A DNA stretch of 64,000 nucleotides from Trueperaceae bacterium (GTDB lineage Bacteria; Deinococcota; Deinococci; Deinococcales; Trueperaceae). The translations under genes were made by a program, and so were the position numbers. Shown piece after piece: positions 36,350-45,895 of this stretch. Location: assembly GCA_030147925.1 (NCBI GenBank), contig JASBUK010000095.1:30953-94952 (forward strand). The letters are read 5' to 3'. Under the pieces are notes generated by a model. The model saw only the letters and a list, made by a program, of their open reading frames with translations. It was not told the origin of the DNA and did no database searches. Every line of letters starts with the position of its first letter. Position 1 is the first letter of the stretch.

Positions 36350-36658
36350 CTATGCTTTGAATAAACTAAAGCTCTGCCGTCAAAAGAGTAAATCTTGGCA
36401 AGATTCCTATAAACAGGTATAAAGCTGCTGTTATCTTAGCTTAGGCTTTTAGTCGTGTCATCTTTTGTACTCGGTATAAATTTTTGCCCTAAAGCTTAAT
36501 TGCCACAAGGTTGCTGTGCTTTTCCGCTTCTTTAAGAAATTTGATGTTGCCCGATCAGCACGGTGTTTTTTTTCGCCCTCTCCACTTGGTATTTAAAAGC
36601 TGAAATTAATTTAGCTTTTAAGCAAAGTTCAGTATTTAAATCAGAGAAAGTAAGCGAT
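36350..36658. other. AT-rich intergenic region
   Basis: About 310 bp of AT-rich DNA upstream of the EtfD-like gene (minus strand promoter) and of the structured RNA (plus strand promoter). No frame or hairpin was recognised; a plausible -35 for the RNA is TTTAAA at 36635-36640. Confidence 0.45.
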
Positions 36659-36664
36659 TATACA
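36635..36664 (+). promoter_or_regulatory. Promoter of the candidate RNA 36671-36857
   Basis: TTTAAA (36635-36640), 18-bp spacer, TATACA (36659-36664). Transcription would start at about 36671, four bases before an ATG. The -35 is weak. Confidence 0.45.
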
Positions 36665-36674
36665 GGGATAAAAA

Positions 36675-36731
36675 ATGATCCAGAGTAAACTTTTGCTACC
36701 ACGGAAAGGAGGTGGTTCTGATTATAAATAA
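36675..36731 (+). CDS. Putative 18-aa peptide within the RNA
   Basis: ATG 36675 to TAA 36729-36731 gives MIQSKLLLPRKGGGSDYK, with three Leu and three Gly codons in a row. It has no SD, but the ATG is about 4 nt from the expected RNA start (leaderless pattern). Translation would pass through hairpin 1. It may be incidental to conserved RNA structure. Confidence 0.35.
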   Translation: MIQSKLLLPRKGGGSDYK

Positions 36732-36823
36732 TGATTTGACCAGTGGAGGTACCCGTCGAGGGTAGCTGACCACGCCTCCTCTGAGTCGGGACTCGGTTCC
36801 CCTCAGTACCAGGCGGGTATCCG

Positions 36824-36857
36824 ACAAGCTCGAGCACGTGCTCGAGCTTGTTTTTTT
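36824..36857 (+). terminator. Perfect palindromic terminator carrying two GCTCGAGC octamers
   Basis: A 28-bp perfect palindrome (36824-36851, 14-bp arms ACAAGCTCGAGCAC) is followed by seven Ts. Each arm contains a GCTCGAGC octamer. It ends the candidate RNA on the plus strand. Confidence 0.9.
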
Positions 36858-36906
36858 AGCTGTCCCCAGTTGGGTAATAGGCAAAAAGTAGAAAGACCTA
36901 GCTCAT

Positions 36907-37491
36907 TTAGTTTCGGCGCATATGCAATAGCTTCCACACAACGGGTAGCAGCGTCGCAGCAATAAGCAGCTTTAAAACATCCCCAGGGATAAAGGGAAGC
37001 AAACCCCACTGCAAGGTAGTCGGCCAGTCGGGTGCAAGCTTGTTAAGCCACAGCAAGCCAGGCAGATAAATGATGATGTTGCCTATTAGCATTGCCAGCG
37101 CCGTAGTGCTGAATTTGCGGTCCCAGCCACGCTGGGCCAAATAGCCAAGCACGCCGGCGGCCAGCACAAAACCAAAAAGATAACCAGCCGTTGCTCCCGT
37201 CATAGTTGCCCAGCCTGCCGCGCCACCGGCAAAAACGCCCAGCCCCAGGCCACCCACCAGCAAATAAGCCAGCAGGGTCAGGGTGCCTAAGCTAAGACCG
37301 TAGGTCATGCCAATTAGCAAAACGCCCAAAGTCTGTCCGGTGATAGGCACGGGGCCAATATCAAAGCGAATTTGCGCCAACAAGGCTATAAAGGCTACAC
37401 CTATAAGAACTTGTAACGGAGCGCGTAGCACAGTTTTGCGCAGCGGAATCAGCCGCTCAGCTAAGGGCTGCAATAGGGCCTGACTTGTCAC
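36907..37491 (-). CDS. bioY: Biotin transporter substrate-binding subunit BioY
   Basis: Membrane S-component of an ECF biotin importer, about 194 residues. The start is GTG 37491: GAGGAGG lies 6 nt upstream, while the longer frames from 37569 or 37515 have no SD. Features: first helix with VLIGVAFIALLAQIRF, then the conserved GPVPITGQTLGVLLIG motif, GGLGLGVFAGG and the GAAGW region, and six helices in all. No bioA/B/D/F genes and no ECF ATPase genes (bioM/N) are here, so biotin may be imported via a shared ECF module. The upstream 37510-37560 region has tandem GTACTAAA-like repeats. Confidence 0.93.
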   Translation of the reverse strand: MTSQALLQPLAERLIPLRKTVLRAPLQVLIGVAFIALLAQIRFDIGPVPITGQTLGVLLIGMTYGLSLGTLTLLAYLLVGGLGLGVFAGGAAGWATMTGATAGYLFGFVLAAGVLGYLAQRGWDRKFSTTALAMLIGNIIIYLPGLLWLNKLAPDWPTTLQWGLLPFIPGDVLKLLIAATLLPVVWKLLHMRRN

Positions 37492-37514
37492 AAACAACCT
37501 CCTCGACAAAAGCA

Positions 37515-37558
37515 TTGCTGCTTTAGTACTGCTTTTAGTACCGCTGTCAGTATAACTT
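37515..37558 (-). promoter_or_regulatory. bioY upstream region with tandem repeats
   Basis: Read on the minus strand, TATACT is followed by two copies of GTACTAAAAGCA-type sequence (GTACTAAAAGCA and GTACTAAAGCAG). The repeats lie between the probable -10 and the SD and could be an operator for a biotin-sensing regulator. No BioR or BirA consensus was seen. Confidence 0.4.
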
Positions 37559-37587
37559 TTGTGGGCCAAAGAGCATAAACTAGAATC

Positions 37588-38097
37588 ATGCCAGATTTAT
37601 CTGATAACACCGATAACGCTAGAGTCTCTAACTGGGTGACTACCGTCGATACTATTTTTCCCAATCACACCAATCCTTTGGGCACGCTCTTTGGTGGACG
37701 CGTCTTAGAGCTCATGGACATTAATGCCGGTATTGCCTGCACGCGTTTTTGTCGCCTGCCCGTGGTAACCGCTTCGAGTGAGCCTATAGACTTTCGCAAT
37801 CCTATTTATGTCGGCGAGATCATCGAAGTCATGAGCCGCGTGGCCTGGACCGGACGCAGCAGCATGATCGTGCGCTGCGAAGTTCATGGCGAAAATCCGC
37901 TTAGTGGCGAACGTCGGCTGTGCACCATCGGTCACATGAATTTTGTCGCCATTGGCAATGACGGCAAACCAACCCCGGTACCCAGGCTGCGAATTGAGAC
38001 CGAGCTCGAGCACAAACACTGGGCCGTAGGCCAAAGGGTCAGGGAAGCTATTTTGCTGCGCCGCAGTCAGCCCTCATACATCCCGGACGAACTTTGA
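37588..38097 (+). CDS. Acyl-CoA thioesterase (hotdog fold)
   Basis: A cytoplasmic hotdog enzyme of 169 residues that hydrolyses acyl-CoA. It contains VDTIFPNHTNPLGTLFGGRV (residues 14-33; the FGG motif), ELMDINAGIA (the Asp/Asn active region) and a YciA-like ASSEPIDFRNPIYVGEI block, where Asp is catalytic. The C-terminal HMNFVAI strand is typical. With the EtfD-like protein it fits fatty-acid metabolism. TAAACT lies 6 nt before ATG, without SD: leaderless. Confidence 0.9.
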   Translation: MPDLSDNTDNARVSNWVTTVDTIFPNHTNPLGTLFGGRVLELMDINAGIACTRFCRLPVVTASSEPIDFRNPIYVGEIIEVMSRVAWTGRSSMIVRCEVHGENPLSGERRLCTIGHMNFVAIGNDGKPTPVPRLRIETELEHKHWAVGQRVREAILLRRSQPSYIPDEL

Positions 38098-38130
38098 TTC
38101 TGTCAAGCCTCAATCAGAAAAAGGCAATAA

Positions 38131-38154
38131 TCTCGTCGCGAGACTTGTTTTTTT
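38131..38154 (+). terminator. Terminator of the thioesterase gene
   Basis: TCTCG (38131-38135) and CGAGA (38139-38143) form a short hairpin with a 3-nt loop, followed by a run of eight Ts (38147-38154). Confidence 0.65.
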
Positions 38155-38298
38155 GTTGACGATGTTCTGCCAAAGAATCCTTTAGCAACTACCCTCCATA
38201 CAACCTGCTAGTGACCCATGATCTGAAATCAACCAACAGTGACCGGTGTTATAAGACAAACCGTGTCAAAATAGACACATTTGGAGGCCTAAAAGCTT

Positions 38299-40302
38299 AT
38301 GTCACAAATCGATCAGACTATAGACAGACAAACTCTTGAGGCTCGAGCGGTCAATACCATTCGGGCGCTGGCCATCGACGGCACTCAGGCAGCCGGCTCG
38401 GGACACCCCGGTATGCCCATGGGCAGCGCGGCCATGGCTTACGTCTTGTGGACGAGGTTCTTAAAACACAACCCCCAAAACCCGCAGTGGCATAACCGTG
38501 ACCGCTATGTGCAGTCTGCCGGTCATGGCTCGATGCTCATCTACAGCCTGCTCCATCTCAGCGGCTACGACCTGCCCATGGCAGAATTACAGGGCTATCG
38601 ACGCTGGGGCAGCAAAACACCGGGTCATCCCGAATACGGCCTGACCCCTGGGATCGAAATCACTACCGGGCCGCTGGGTCAAGGCATAAGCAGCGCCGTT
38701 GGTATGGCACTGGCCGAAGCGCATTTATCCGCTAACTACAACCGCCCCGGTCATGACATTGTCGATCATTACAGCTATGTCATCGCCTCGGACGGCGATC
38801 TGATGGAGGGTGTCTCCGGTGAGGCCTCGTCACTGGCCGGACATCTGGGCCTAGGCAAACTTATCGTCCTTTATGACGACAATAAAATCAGCATCGACGG
38901 CAAGACCGACATCACTTTTAGCGAAGACGTCTTAAAACGCTACGAGGCCTATGGTTGGCATACTCAACGCGTGGAGGACGGCAACGATCTGACCGCCATA
39001 GAAGCGGCTATCACCACCGCCAAAAACGAAACAGCCAAACCAAGCATCATCGCCGTGCGCACCATCATCGGCTATGGCGCTCCCAACCAGGGCAGCTCGG
39101 CGGTGCACGGTGCGCCACTGGGTGAAGAAAAAGCCGCCCTCGCCAAGGAAAATTTGGGCGCTCTGTGGCCCGCTTTTACCGTACCGGAAGATGTTTTGGC
39201 CCACTACCGCCAGGCCCTTAAAGACGGTGAGGCCGCTGAGCAGGACTGGCGGCTTCGTTTTGAGCGTTATAAAGAGAGTTTCCCCGAGTTAGCTGCACAA
39301 TATGAGCGGGTCATGGCCGGCGAAATTCCTGGCGAGCTGGCAAAGGCCTTACCGGTATTCGAAGTGGGTAAAAGCACGGCCACGCGCAACTCATCACAGC
39401 AGATAATCAACGCGCTGGCCGCGGAGTTGCCACAATTGCTGGGCGGTTCGGCGGATTTGGCCGAATCCAACAAAACCACTATCAAAGGTGTTCCCTTTAT
39501 CAACCATCATGATTATGCCGGGCGCAACATTCACTTTGGCGTGCGCGAACACGGCATGGCCGCGGTAGCCAACGGCTTGTCACTGCACGGCGGCCTCCGG
39601 CCCTATGTCGCCACCTTCTTGATTTTCTCCGACTACTTGCGTCCCAGCCTGCGTTTGGCCGCCCTGATGCACCAGCCGGTGATTTATGTTTTCACTCACG
39701 ACAGCATTGGTTTGGGGGGCGACGGCCCCACCCACCAACCCATCGAGCAACTCATGGCTCTGCGGGCGATTCCCAACGTCACCGTCATCCGCCCGGCTGA
39801 CGCCAATGAAAGTGCCGGGGCCTGGTTAGCAGCGCTCGAGCACAAGAGCGGCCCCACAGTTTTAGCGCTCAGCCGACAAAACCTGCCTCATCTGGATGTT
39901 GCTGCCTCAAATGTTAAAAAAGGCGCCTATGTCTTAGCCGACAGCCCAGGCACACCCGAAGTGATTTTGATAGGCACTGGCTCAGAAGTTCATGTCTGCT
40001 TAGCTGCCAAGCAGTTATTAGCAGAAGAAGGAATTGCTGCGCGAGTTATCAGCATGCCTTCGTTTGAACTGTTTGACGCTCAGGGCGAAGACTACCGTGA
40101 AGCCATCTTGCCGGCCAGCGTCAGGGCGCGCGTGGCTGTAGAAGCCGGCGCTTCACTGAGTTGGCAAAAATATGTCGGTTTGGATGGTGGCCTGATTACG
40201 CTAGACCGCTTTGGCGCTTCGGCTGACGGTGCTGAACTCATGGAAAAGTTTGGCTTTACAGCACAAAATGTTGTTGAGACTGCCAAAAAGCTACTGGCTT
40301 AG
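38299..40302 (+). CDS. tkt: Transketolase
   Basis: TPP-dependent enzyme of the pentose phosphate pathway, 667 residues. Visible: [12 protein letters not shown] (residues 33-44), [17 protein letters not shown], the TPP/Mg motif [13 protein letters not shown] (about residues 155-168), then the pyrimidine domain with [15 protein letters not shown] and the [14 protein letters not shown] block. Length is normal. The SD TGGAGG precedes the ATG. It is followed after 67 bp by a secreted unknown gene that may be separate. Confidence 0.97.
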   Translation: MSQIDQTIDRQTLEARAVNTIRALAIDGTQAAGSGHPGMPMGSAAMAYVLWTRFLKHNPQNPQWHNRDRYVQSAGHGSMLIYSLLHLSGYDLPMAELQGYRRWGSKTPGHPEYGLTPGIEITTGPLGQGISSAVGMALAEAHLSANYNRPGHDIVDHYSYVIASDGDLMEGVSGEASSLAGHLGLGKLIVLYDDNKISIDGKTDITFSEDVLKRYEAYGWHTQRVEDGNDLTAIEAAITTAKNETAKPSIIAVRTIIGYGAPNQGSSAVHGAPLGEEKAALAKENLGALWPAFTVPEDVLAHYRQALKDGEAAEQDWRLRFERYKESFPELAAQYERVMAGEIPGELAKALPVFEVGKSTATRNSSQQIINALAAELPQLLGGSADLAESNKTTIKGVPFINHHDYAGRNIHFGVREHGMAAVANGLSLHGGLRPYVATFLIFSDYLRPSLRLAALMHQPVIYVFTHDSIGLGGDGPTHQPIEQLMALRAIPNVTVIRPADANESAGAWLAALEHKSGPTVLALSRQNLPHLDVAASNVKKGAYVLADSPGTPEVILIGTGSEVHVCLAAKQLLAEEGIAARVISMPSFELFDAQGEDYREAILPASVRARVAVEAGASLSWQKYVGLDGGLITLDRFGASADGAELMEKFGFTAQNVVETAKKLLA

Positions 40303-40369
40303 AAGTGGCAATCTTCTCATAGCTAAAGGCTGTAAGCTAAGTTTTAATCTCTAGTAGGAGGAAACTACC

Positions 40370-42127
40370 TTGTTACGACGTGGCCTGATATTTTCATTAT
40401 TACTAGCCCTGATTTTGGGCGGCTTTGGCTTTGCGCAGCGCTTAGCCGATCTCTTACCGGCTGAGACTATCCTGGCTTTTGGTTTAGAGGATTTAAATGG
40501 CGTCTCGGCTCAGCTTGAAGATTTTAGAGCGGAGTTTGAACGCCTGGACCTTGCCGGGGCTTTAAGTACAATTTTTGCAGACGCAGAGCAGGGGCAAGAT
40601 TTAAGCCAGAGCCTTGACGAGCTCTCGGCACAGCTTGGCGACCTGACCTTCTTTGATCTGCTGGGGCAAGAAGCCTGGATCAGCGTCTCCGCCTCCGCAT
40701 TTAACCCCTTACCGGCAGTTACTTTGATTACACGTTTAAGCCCCGATTCTGTACCCCTGATCAAAACACTGCTCCGCAATCCGCCGGACGATATGGCCGC
40801 CGAGCTGCAAACTTTTAACGAAGGGGATTTCACCTTCTATCAGGTGCCGCTAGAAGGTGCCGATATGCCCGTGCAGTTTTTAGCCTATGCCGAAGCCAAC
40901 GGCTTGCTCATGTTAAGCAGCAACCCTGATACTCTGCGGGGAATACTGCGCCGGACCGGAGGCTCGAGCGAACCGGGTTTTGCCGCTGCTAATGGCTATA
41001 GCGGCACTTTAGGACGCTTTGAACCCGGGAATTTCTACAGCTATATAGATTATGCCCAGATTGCCGCAGTCATCAAACCCTTTACCCAGGGCCTTGGTTT
41101 TGATGGACTGGTAGACCGCCTAATCAAGGCTTTTGATACCGCCGGTGCCTCTGGTGGCGTAGCACGCATCACCAATAGTGGCATGGTCAGCAAAAGTTTT
41201 CAGGCCGTCAATCCGCAAGGCGGCGACTTTGTCCTGTATAACCTCTTGACCGACACGGCTCCGGCTGACCGCTCCACGGTGCGTTTTGCACCCGTCACCT
41301 CCCTTAGCTATGGCAGCAGCTACGCTGATTTGCGCGGCTGGTGGGATTATCTCAATGACTTGGCACTAAGCATGCCCGAGCTTGGCGGCGATCTTGACAG
41401 TCTGATCCTCTCTTTTACCGGCATCGACCTGCGCAGCGGCCTCTTTGACTGGACGGACAGCCAATTCAGTACGGTAGTCACCGGTTTGAGCGAAGTAGTC
41501 GAGCCAGGTATGCCCAGCGATAACTTCTTAGGCGAGCAGGTCTATCTGATTGCCACTCGTGATGAGATTGCCGCCCGCGATGGTTTAGGGCAACTTTTGC
41601 AAAGCATAAGCCAGAGTTTTGCTGGTTTTAGCGATCCCTTTAGCGACGGCGGTGGCGAAACGCTTATCGAGCCGGTAGCCAGCGTCGAGGAAATCGCCGG
41701 TATTACCGTCACTCACTACAACATCACCGACGGAGTGAGCCTCAGCTATGCCATTAGCGATGGTTATGTGCTCTTAGCTACCTCCCGCGAGGCCATGCGT
41801 AAATCTTTAGAAAGTGACGCTACCTTAGCCGATCAAATCAGCTATCGTTCGCTCATAGAGCAAGTTCCCGGCAACGCCAATACCTTCAGCTTTTCTGACA
41901 GCCGCGCCACCATGGAAGCCACCGCCTTGCAACTGAGCAGCCAGTTTAGGCTCATGGCCGGTTTTGGTGGTTCTGCCAATCTCGACTTTGACGCCGTCAT
42001 GCGTGCCACTAACGCTTTAGAAGAGTTTTTGCTCTTTGTCGCTTTGCGCTTAGGCAGCAGCATTGGCTACAGCGAGCGCTCGCCTGAGGGCATTTACTTA
42101 AACAACGAGACAGAGGTTAGTTGGTAA
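40370..42127 (+). CDS. Secreted protein, DUF3352-like
   Basis: A 585-residue exported protein. It starts TTG 40370 with AGGAGG 9 nt upstream and has a Sec signal (residues 1-21; ending GFGFAQ, cleavage near A/Q). The body shows the LPAETILAFGLEDLNG opening, FRAEFERLDLAGA, and ASGGVARITNSG near residue 260, resembling the DUF3352 family, whose function is unknown. No catalytic motif is seen. Its 3' end overlaps coaE by 11 bp in convergent orientation. It may be a periplasmic or surface protein. Confidence 0.8.
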   Translation: MLRRGLIFSLLLALILGGFGFAQRLADLLPAETILAFGLEDLNGVSAQLEDFRAEFERLDLAGALSTIFADAEQGQDLSQSLDELSAQLGDLTFFDLLGQEAWISVSASAFNPLPAVTLITRLSPDSVPLIKTLLRNPPDDMAAELQTFNEGDFTFYQVPLEGADMPVQFLAYAEANGLLMLSSNPDTLRGILRRTGGSSEPGFAAANGYSGTLGRFEPGNFYSYIDYAQIAAVIKPFTQGLGFDGLVDRLIKAFDTAGASGGVARITNSGMVSKSFQAVNPQGGDFVLYNLLTDTAPADRSTVRFAPVTSLSYGSSYADLRGWWDYLNDLALSMPELGGDLDSLILSFTGIDLRSGLFDWTDSQFSTVVTGLSEVVEPGMPSDNFLGEQVYLIATRDEIAARDGLGQLLQSISQSFAGFSDPFSDGGGETLIEPVASVEEIAGITVTHYNITDGVSLSYAISDGYVLLATSREAMRKSLESDATLADQISYRSLIEQVPGNANTFSFSDSRATMEATALQLSSQFRLMAGFGGSANLDFDAVMRATNALEEFLLFVALRLGSSIGYSERSPEGIYLNNETEVSW

Positions 42128-42731
42128 TACCCAGCAGTTCGCACCACAGCGCATCGAGCTGTTTTTTAAGCGCGGAAAAATCTCCTGCATTGTCAACAAC
42201 ATAGTCGGCCTTAGCCAGCTTTTCGGCCAGGGGCATTTGCGCTTCGTTGCGTGCCTTGATTTCCTCTTTGTCAAGACCGCTTCGTTTGCTCACTCGTTTG
42301 ATTCTGGTGTCCAAAGGAGCATTTACCACGATAACGGCGTCGAGCCCCTGCTCGAGCCCGTTTTCATAGAGCAAGGGAATATCCAGCAAAATTAGCGGTG
42401 GTGGTTTGGGGCTTTGCTCGAGCTCACGTAAGCGTTCGGCAGTCTTAAGCCTGACCCAGGGATGAACTATGCCGTTTAAGGTCTTTCTTGCCTGGGGATT
42501 GTTAAATACTCGCCTGGCGGTAGCGGCGCGGTCAAGCCGACCATCTTTTATCAAGTCTGCACCCAAAGACTGGGCAATAGCACTAAGCACCCCCGGGTCA
42601 TCGGTGGCGGCTCGAGCCAGAGCATCGGCGTCTATAAGTGCCGCTCCTTTTTGAACAAGCAAGCGCGCCACCGTGGACTTACCGGAACCGATATTGCCAG
42701 TTAAACCAATACGCAAGGGCCGCCCTTTCAT
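42117..42731 (-). CDS. coaE: Dephospho-CoA kinase
   Basis: Last step of CoA synthesis. The 204-residue protein has the P-loop GNIGSGKSTVARLL near residues 13-26, DADALAR (about 35-41), the substrate/lid region RVSKRSGLDKEEIKARN (about 146-162), and a C-terminal helix. The start ATG 42731 lies 4 bp from the cca start region, so the two genes are divergent with overlapping promoters. A -10 like CATAAT lies 9 nt upstream of the ATG on the minus strand. coaD is at 27 kb. Confidence 0.95.
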   Translation of the reverse strand: MKGRPLRIGLTGNIGSGKSTVARLLVQKGAALIDADALARAATDDPGVLSAIAQSLGADLIKDGRLDRAATARRVFNNPQARKTLNGIVHPWVRLKTAERLRELEQSPKPPPLILLDIPLLYENGLEQGLDAVIVVNAPLDTRIKRVSKRSGLDKEEIKARNEAQMPLAEKLAKADYVVDNAGDFSALKKQLDALWCELLGITN

Positions 42732-42746
42732 ATAATGCCCATTATG
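42731..42746. promoter_or_regulatory. Overlapping divergent leaderless promoters of coaE and cca
   Basis: TATAAT (42731-42736) is 7 nt upstream of the cca ATG at 42744, while on the other strand CATAAT (42746-42741) is 9 nt upstream of the coaE ATG at 42731. The two start codons are only 12 bp apart, so RNA polymerases at the two promoters must exclude each other. Confidence 0.6.
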
Positions 42747-44084
42747 AACTGGCTGACACGCGTTTTTAGCAAAAACAAAGCCAATATCGACATGGCCCAG
42801 TTTACGCCAGTTCCGTCACAAGGCTATCTGGTTGGTGGCGCACTACGCGACGCGCTCTTAGGCCGACCATTTCAGGACATCGACTGGCTGGTCGTCGAAC
42901 CGGAGCAAGCAGCCAAAGAAGCCGCCAAGCTCTTAGGCGGTAGCGCCTTTCCTCTAGATGAAGTTCGCGGCCACTGGCGGGTAATAGCCGCTAACAGCAC
43001 CCGCGACTACGCCCCGATTGGTAGCAGCTTAGAAGAGAATTTGCTGCTGCGCGACTTTAGCGTCAACGCCATTGCCGCTAATAAACAAGGTCGGCTCATC
43101 GACCCGGTGAACGGTCAGACAGACTTAAAAAACAAAATACTGCGCATGGTCAGCCACAAAAACCTCCTTGCTGACCCGCTCCGCTCCTTACGCGCGCTGC
43201 GCTTGGCCACACAACTGGGCTTTAAAATTGAAGAAGCCACCACCCAGGCCATTGCCGCACATGCCAAAGAACAACAGGAGGGCCAAGCCCCGCTGCCCGC
43301 CTGGGAAAGAGTCAACGAAGAATTAAACCGCTTGCTGCTAAATGCCCGGTCAGCTTGCGGAATAAGGCTGCTCAATCAGCTGGGGCTACTTGACGTTTAT
43401 CTGCCCGAACTGGCGTTAAGCCGGGGTATCGGCCAGGGCGGTTTTCATCATCTGGATGTGCTCGAGCACTCTGTAGAAGCCCTGCACAGGCTAACCCAGG
43501 GCTTCCCCGACGCCGACTTAGCTCTGCGCTGGGCCACACTCTTACACGATATCGGCAAACCCGCCTGCAAAACTTTGGACGACCGTGGCAACTATTATCA
43601 CTTCTATGGACATGACCGCCTGGGCAGCGACATGACTAAGACCATGCTGCGGCGCTTACATCAGTCCAGTGAACAGATTAAACGCGTTAGCCAACTGGTG
43701 CGCTACCACATGTTGCCGCTGCCCAAAAATCGCAAGGAAGCACGGCGCTTTGTACATCGCCGCCGTGAAATTCTGCCCGACCTCCTCAAGCTGATGATTG
43801 CCGACCGTGAGGCCGCGCGCGGGCCATTGTCCAGTGAAGAAAATCGGCGTGCCTACCGTCTGGCGCTAGGTCGTATCCTAGAAATTATGAGCGAAGCACC
43901 GGCTAAACAGCCGCTGTTAAGCGGTCACGAAGTGATGGCCTTGCTAAATCTCTCCCCCAGTCCCCAGGTGGGTCAGGCACTGCGCTTTATCAGCGAGGCC
44001 GAAGCTGTAGGAGACATTAAAAACAAAGCCGAAGCCGCTAAAGCACTAAAAAACTATGCTCGAAAACAAGGCTGGCTTAATTAG
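42744..44084 (+). CDS. cca: tRNA nucleotidyltransferase / poly(A) polymerase family, HD domain
   Basis: Adds or repairs the CCA end of tRNA. The start is ATG 42744 (MNWLTRVFSKNK), 7 nt after TATAAT. Features: QGYLVGGALRDALLGRPFQDIDWLV (about residues 27-51) with the GGxVRD-like and catalytic DID motifs, NLLLRDFSVNAIAAN, PLRSLRALRLATQLG, and an HD domain (about 232-330; LDVLEHSVEAL, LLHDIGKPA, YGHD). All tRNA genes in this window encode CCA, so the enzyme may mainly repair; poly(A) polymerase activity is an alternative. Confidence 0.93.
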   Translation: MNWLTRVFSKNKANIDMAQFTPVPSQGYLVGGALRDALLGRPFQDIDWLVVEPEQAAKEAAKLLGGSAFPLDEVRGHWRVIAANSTRDYAPIGSSLEENLLLRDFSVNAIAANKQGRLIDPVNGQTDLKNKILRMVSHKNLLADPLRSLRALRLATQLGFKIEEATTQAIAAHAKEQQEGQAPLPAWERVNEELNRLLLNARSACGIRLLNQLGLLDVYLPELALSRGIGQGGFHHLDVLEHSVEALHRLTQGFPDADLALRWATLLHDIGKPACKTLDDRGNYYHFYGHDRLGSDMTKTMLRRLHQSSEQIKRVSQLVRYHMLPLPKNRKEARRFVHRRREILPDLLKLMIADREAARGPLSSEENRRAYRLALGRILEIMSEAPAKQPLLSGHEVMALLNLSPSPQVGQALRFISEAEAVGDIKNKAEAAKALKNYARKQGWLN

Positions 44085-44119
44085 AACTCCCGCTTTTGCA
44101 CTCTCAGCTTTTTAAAACT

Positions 44120-44190
44120 GTGTAATTTTGTGCGTAATACACCATCAGGAGTGTAAACTTCACCGGATTACACGGCCTGGCTAATTACAC
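44120..44190. promoter_or_regulatory. Cluster of GTGTAA/TTACAC half-sites upstream of aceB
   Basis: GTGTAAT (44120-44126) and GTGTAAA (44151-44157) on the plus strand, ATTACAC at 44167-44173 and 44184-44190 as inverse half-sites. They form inverted pairs, e.g. 44151-44173. The cluster is about 100 bp upstream of the aceB start and is a strong candidate for a regulator of the glyoxylate genes. Confidence 0.55.
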
Positions 44191-44287
44191 AAAATCGCCA
44201 TACTGAAATCACTCCGCCTGTTAGGCCGAACCGAGTGGTTTAGCCAAGCTCAGCGTTTCACAAATCAGCAAAAGCTTAGGAGGTGCC

Positions 44288-45865
44288 ATGGCACTCATTA
44301 CCGCCGCAGTCAATAACAGCAGTGACGCCTTACAAGAAACACAAAAGCAAATCCTCACACCCGAAGTGATAAATTTTGTCATTGCCTTGCAACGCGAGTT
44401 TAATGCGACTCGCAAGGCACTGCTTGCAAAGCGCCGCGAAAAGCAAAACGCCATAAATGAAGGCATGCTGCCGGATTTTTTGCCAGCCAGTAAACACATC
44501 CGCGAAGCGAGCTGGCAGGTCGCCTCCTGCCCCGCCGATCTGCTAGATCGCCGCGTAGAAATTACCGGCCCAGTAGATCGCAAGATGATGATCAACGCAC
44601 TTAACAGCGGCGCCAAAGTGTTTATGGCTGATTTAGAGGACGCCAACGCACCCAGTTGGGAAAATATAATCCAGGGTCAACAGAACCTAAAAGACGCTGT
44701 GAGGCGCACAATTAGCTATGAAGACCCGGCCAAAGGCAAGAGCTATGAGCTAAACGAAGAAATCGCCACATTATTGGTGCGCCCGCGTGGCTGGCATCTC
44801 GAAGAGAAGCACTTTACCGTAGACGGTACAGCCGTCTCAGCCAGCCTTTTTGACTTTGGGCTCTATATGTTCCATAACGCCCAAGAGCTGTTAAAACGAG
44901 GTAGCGGCCCATATTTCTATCTTCCCAAACTAGAGAGCCACTTAGAAGCCCGTCTCTGGAACGAAGTCTTTAACTACAGCCAGGACAAGCTAAACATCCC
45001 CCGAGGCAGCATCCGCGCCACCGTCTTGATCGAAACCATCCATGCGGCTTTCAAAATGGAGGAAATCCTCTATGAATTGCGTGAGCACGCCGCAGGCTTA
45101 AACGCCGGACGCTGGGATTATATCTTCAGCGTCATCAAGACCTTTCACCGCCGGGAAGACTTTATTCTGCCAGATCGCGACCAAGTCACCATGACCGTAC
45201 CCTTTATGCATGCCTATACCGAATTGCTGGTCAAGACCTGTCACAAACGCGGCGCACATGCCATCGGCGGCATGGCCGCCTTTATCCCTAATCGCCGTGA
45301 CCCCGAAGTAACCGAACACGCCCTGGCCAAAGTGGCCGAGGACAAACACCGCGAGGCCAACCAGGGTTCAGACGGCACCTGGGTCGCCCACCCCGACTTG
45401 GTGCCTGTCGCAAAAAAAGAGTTTGATGCGGTCTTGGCTGATAAGCCCCATCAAAAGGAAGTCTTGCGTAGCGAGGTTGACATCAAGCCGCAACAGCTTT
45501 TGAATACGGAGATACCCGGCAGCACAATCACCGAGGCCGGAGTCCGCAAAAACATCAGCGTGGCCTTGCAGTACTTAGATTCCTGGCTTTGCGGCAACGG
45601 TGCGGCAGCTATCAACAATTTGATGGAAGACGCCGCCACCGCCGAGATAAGCCGGGCGCAGCTGTGGCAATGGCTACACCATAGCAGCAAGCTAGCCGAC
45701 GGCGAGAGGTTAAACCGCGGGCGCTACGAACGCATTCGTGATGAAGAGCTTAAAAGCTTAACTGGCCTGCGGCTGGCCGAAGCAGCCGAAATTCTTGACA
45801 GCTTAGTCACAAACCCTGTCTTCGAGACCTTCCTGACACTTAGGGCTTATGACTATCTTGATTGA
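44288..45865 (+). CDS. aceB: Malate synthase A
   Basis: Glyoxylate shunt enzyme: condenses glyoxylate and acetyl-CoA to malate. The 525-residue protein has the malate synthase signature [13 protein letters not shown] (about residues 277-289), [20 protein letters not shown] and [12 protein letters not shown], and the acidic [12 protein letters not shown] block for Mg. Length is as in isoform A. The SD is AGGAGG, 5 nt before ATG. aceA follows 30 bp later and must be in the same operon. The upstream half-site cluster suggests specific regulation. Confidence 0.97.
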   Translation: MALITAAVNNSSDALQETQKQILTPEVINFVIALQREFNATRKALLAKRREKQNAINEGMLPDFLPASKHIREASWQVASCPADLLDRRVEITGPVDRKMMINALNSGAKVFMADLEDANAPSWENIIQGQQNLKDAVRRTISYEDPAKGKSYELNEEIATLLVRPRGWHLEEKHFTVDGTAVSASLFDFGLYMFHNAQELLKRGSGPYFYLPKLESHLEARLWNEVFNYSQDKLNIPRGSIRATVLIETIHAAFKMEEILYELREHAAGLNAGRWDYIFSVIKTFHRREDFILPDRDQVTMTVPFMHAYTELLVKTCHKRGAHAIGGMAAFIPNRRDPEVTEHALAKVAEDKHREANQGSDGTWVAHPDLVPVAKKEFDAVLADKPHQKEVLRSEVDIKPQQLLNTEIPGSTITEAGVRKNISVALQYLDSWLCGNGAAAINNLMEDAATAEISRAQLWQWLHHSSKLADGERLNRGRYERIRDEELKSLTGLRLAEAAEILDSLVTNPVFETFLTLRAYDYLD

Positions 45866-45895
45866 TTTAGTGAAACTTGCAAGGAGGAGAAAATC

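Larger units (their letters stand above)
36671..36857 (+). ncRNA. Candidate structured RNA with a short leading ORF
   Basis: A 187-nt unit from promoter to strong terminator, in a gap between two minus-strand genes. Nested hairpins: ACCAC/GTGGT (about 36698-36716, loop GGAAAGGAG, an SD-like string), TACCC/GGGTA (36750-36764, loop GTCGA), a possible long pairing of GTGGAGG (36743-36749) with CCACGCCTCC (36770-36779), CTGAG/CTCAG (36781-36806) with an inner GGGA/TCCC, then the terminator. Composition is far from the AT-rich flanks. I know no Rfam class with these features; no T-box, SRP, 6S or cobalamin pattern is visible. Confidence 0.6.

Noticed and set aside
36671..36857. Attenuator of bioY
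   Set aside because: bioY is on the opposite strand and no plus-strand gene follows until 37588, so a leader role is excluded.
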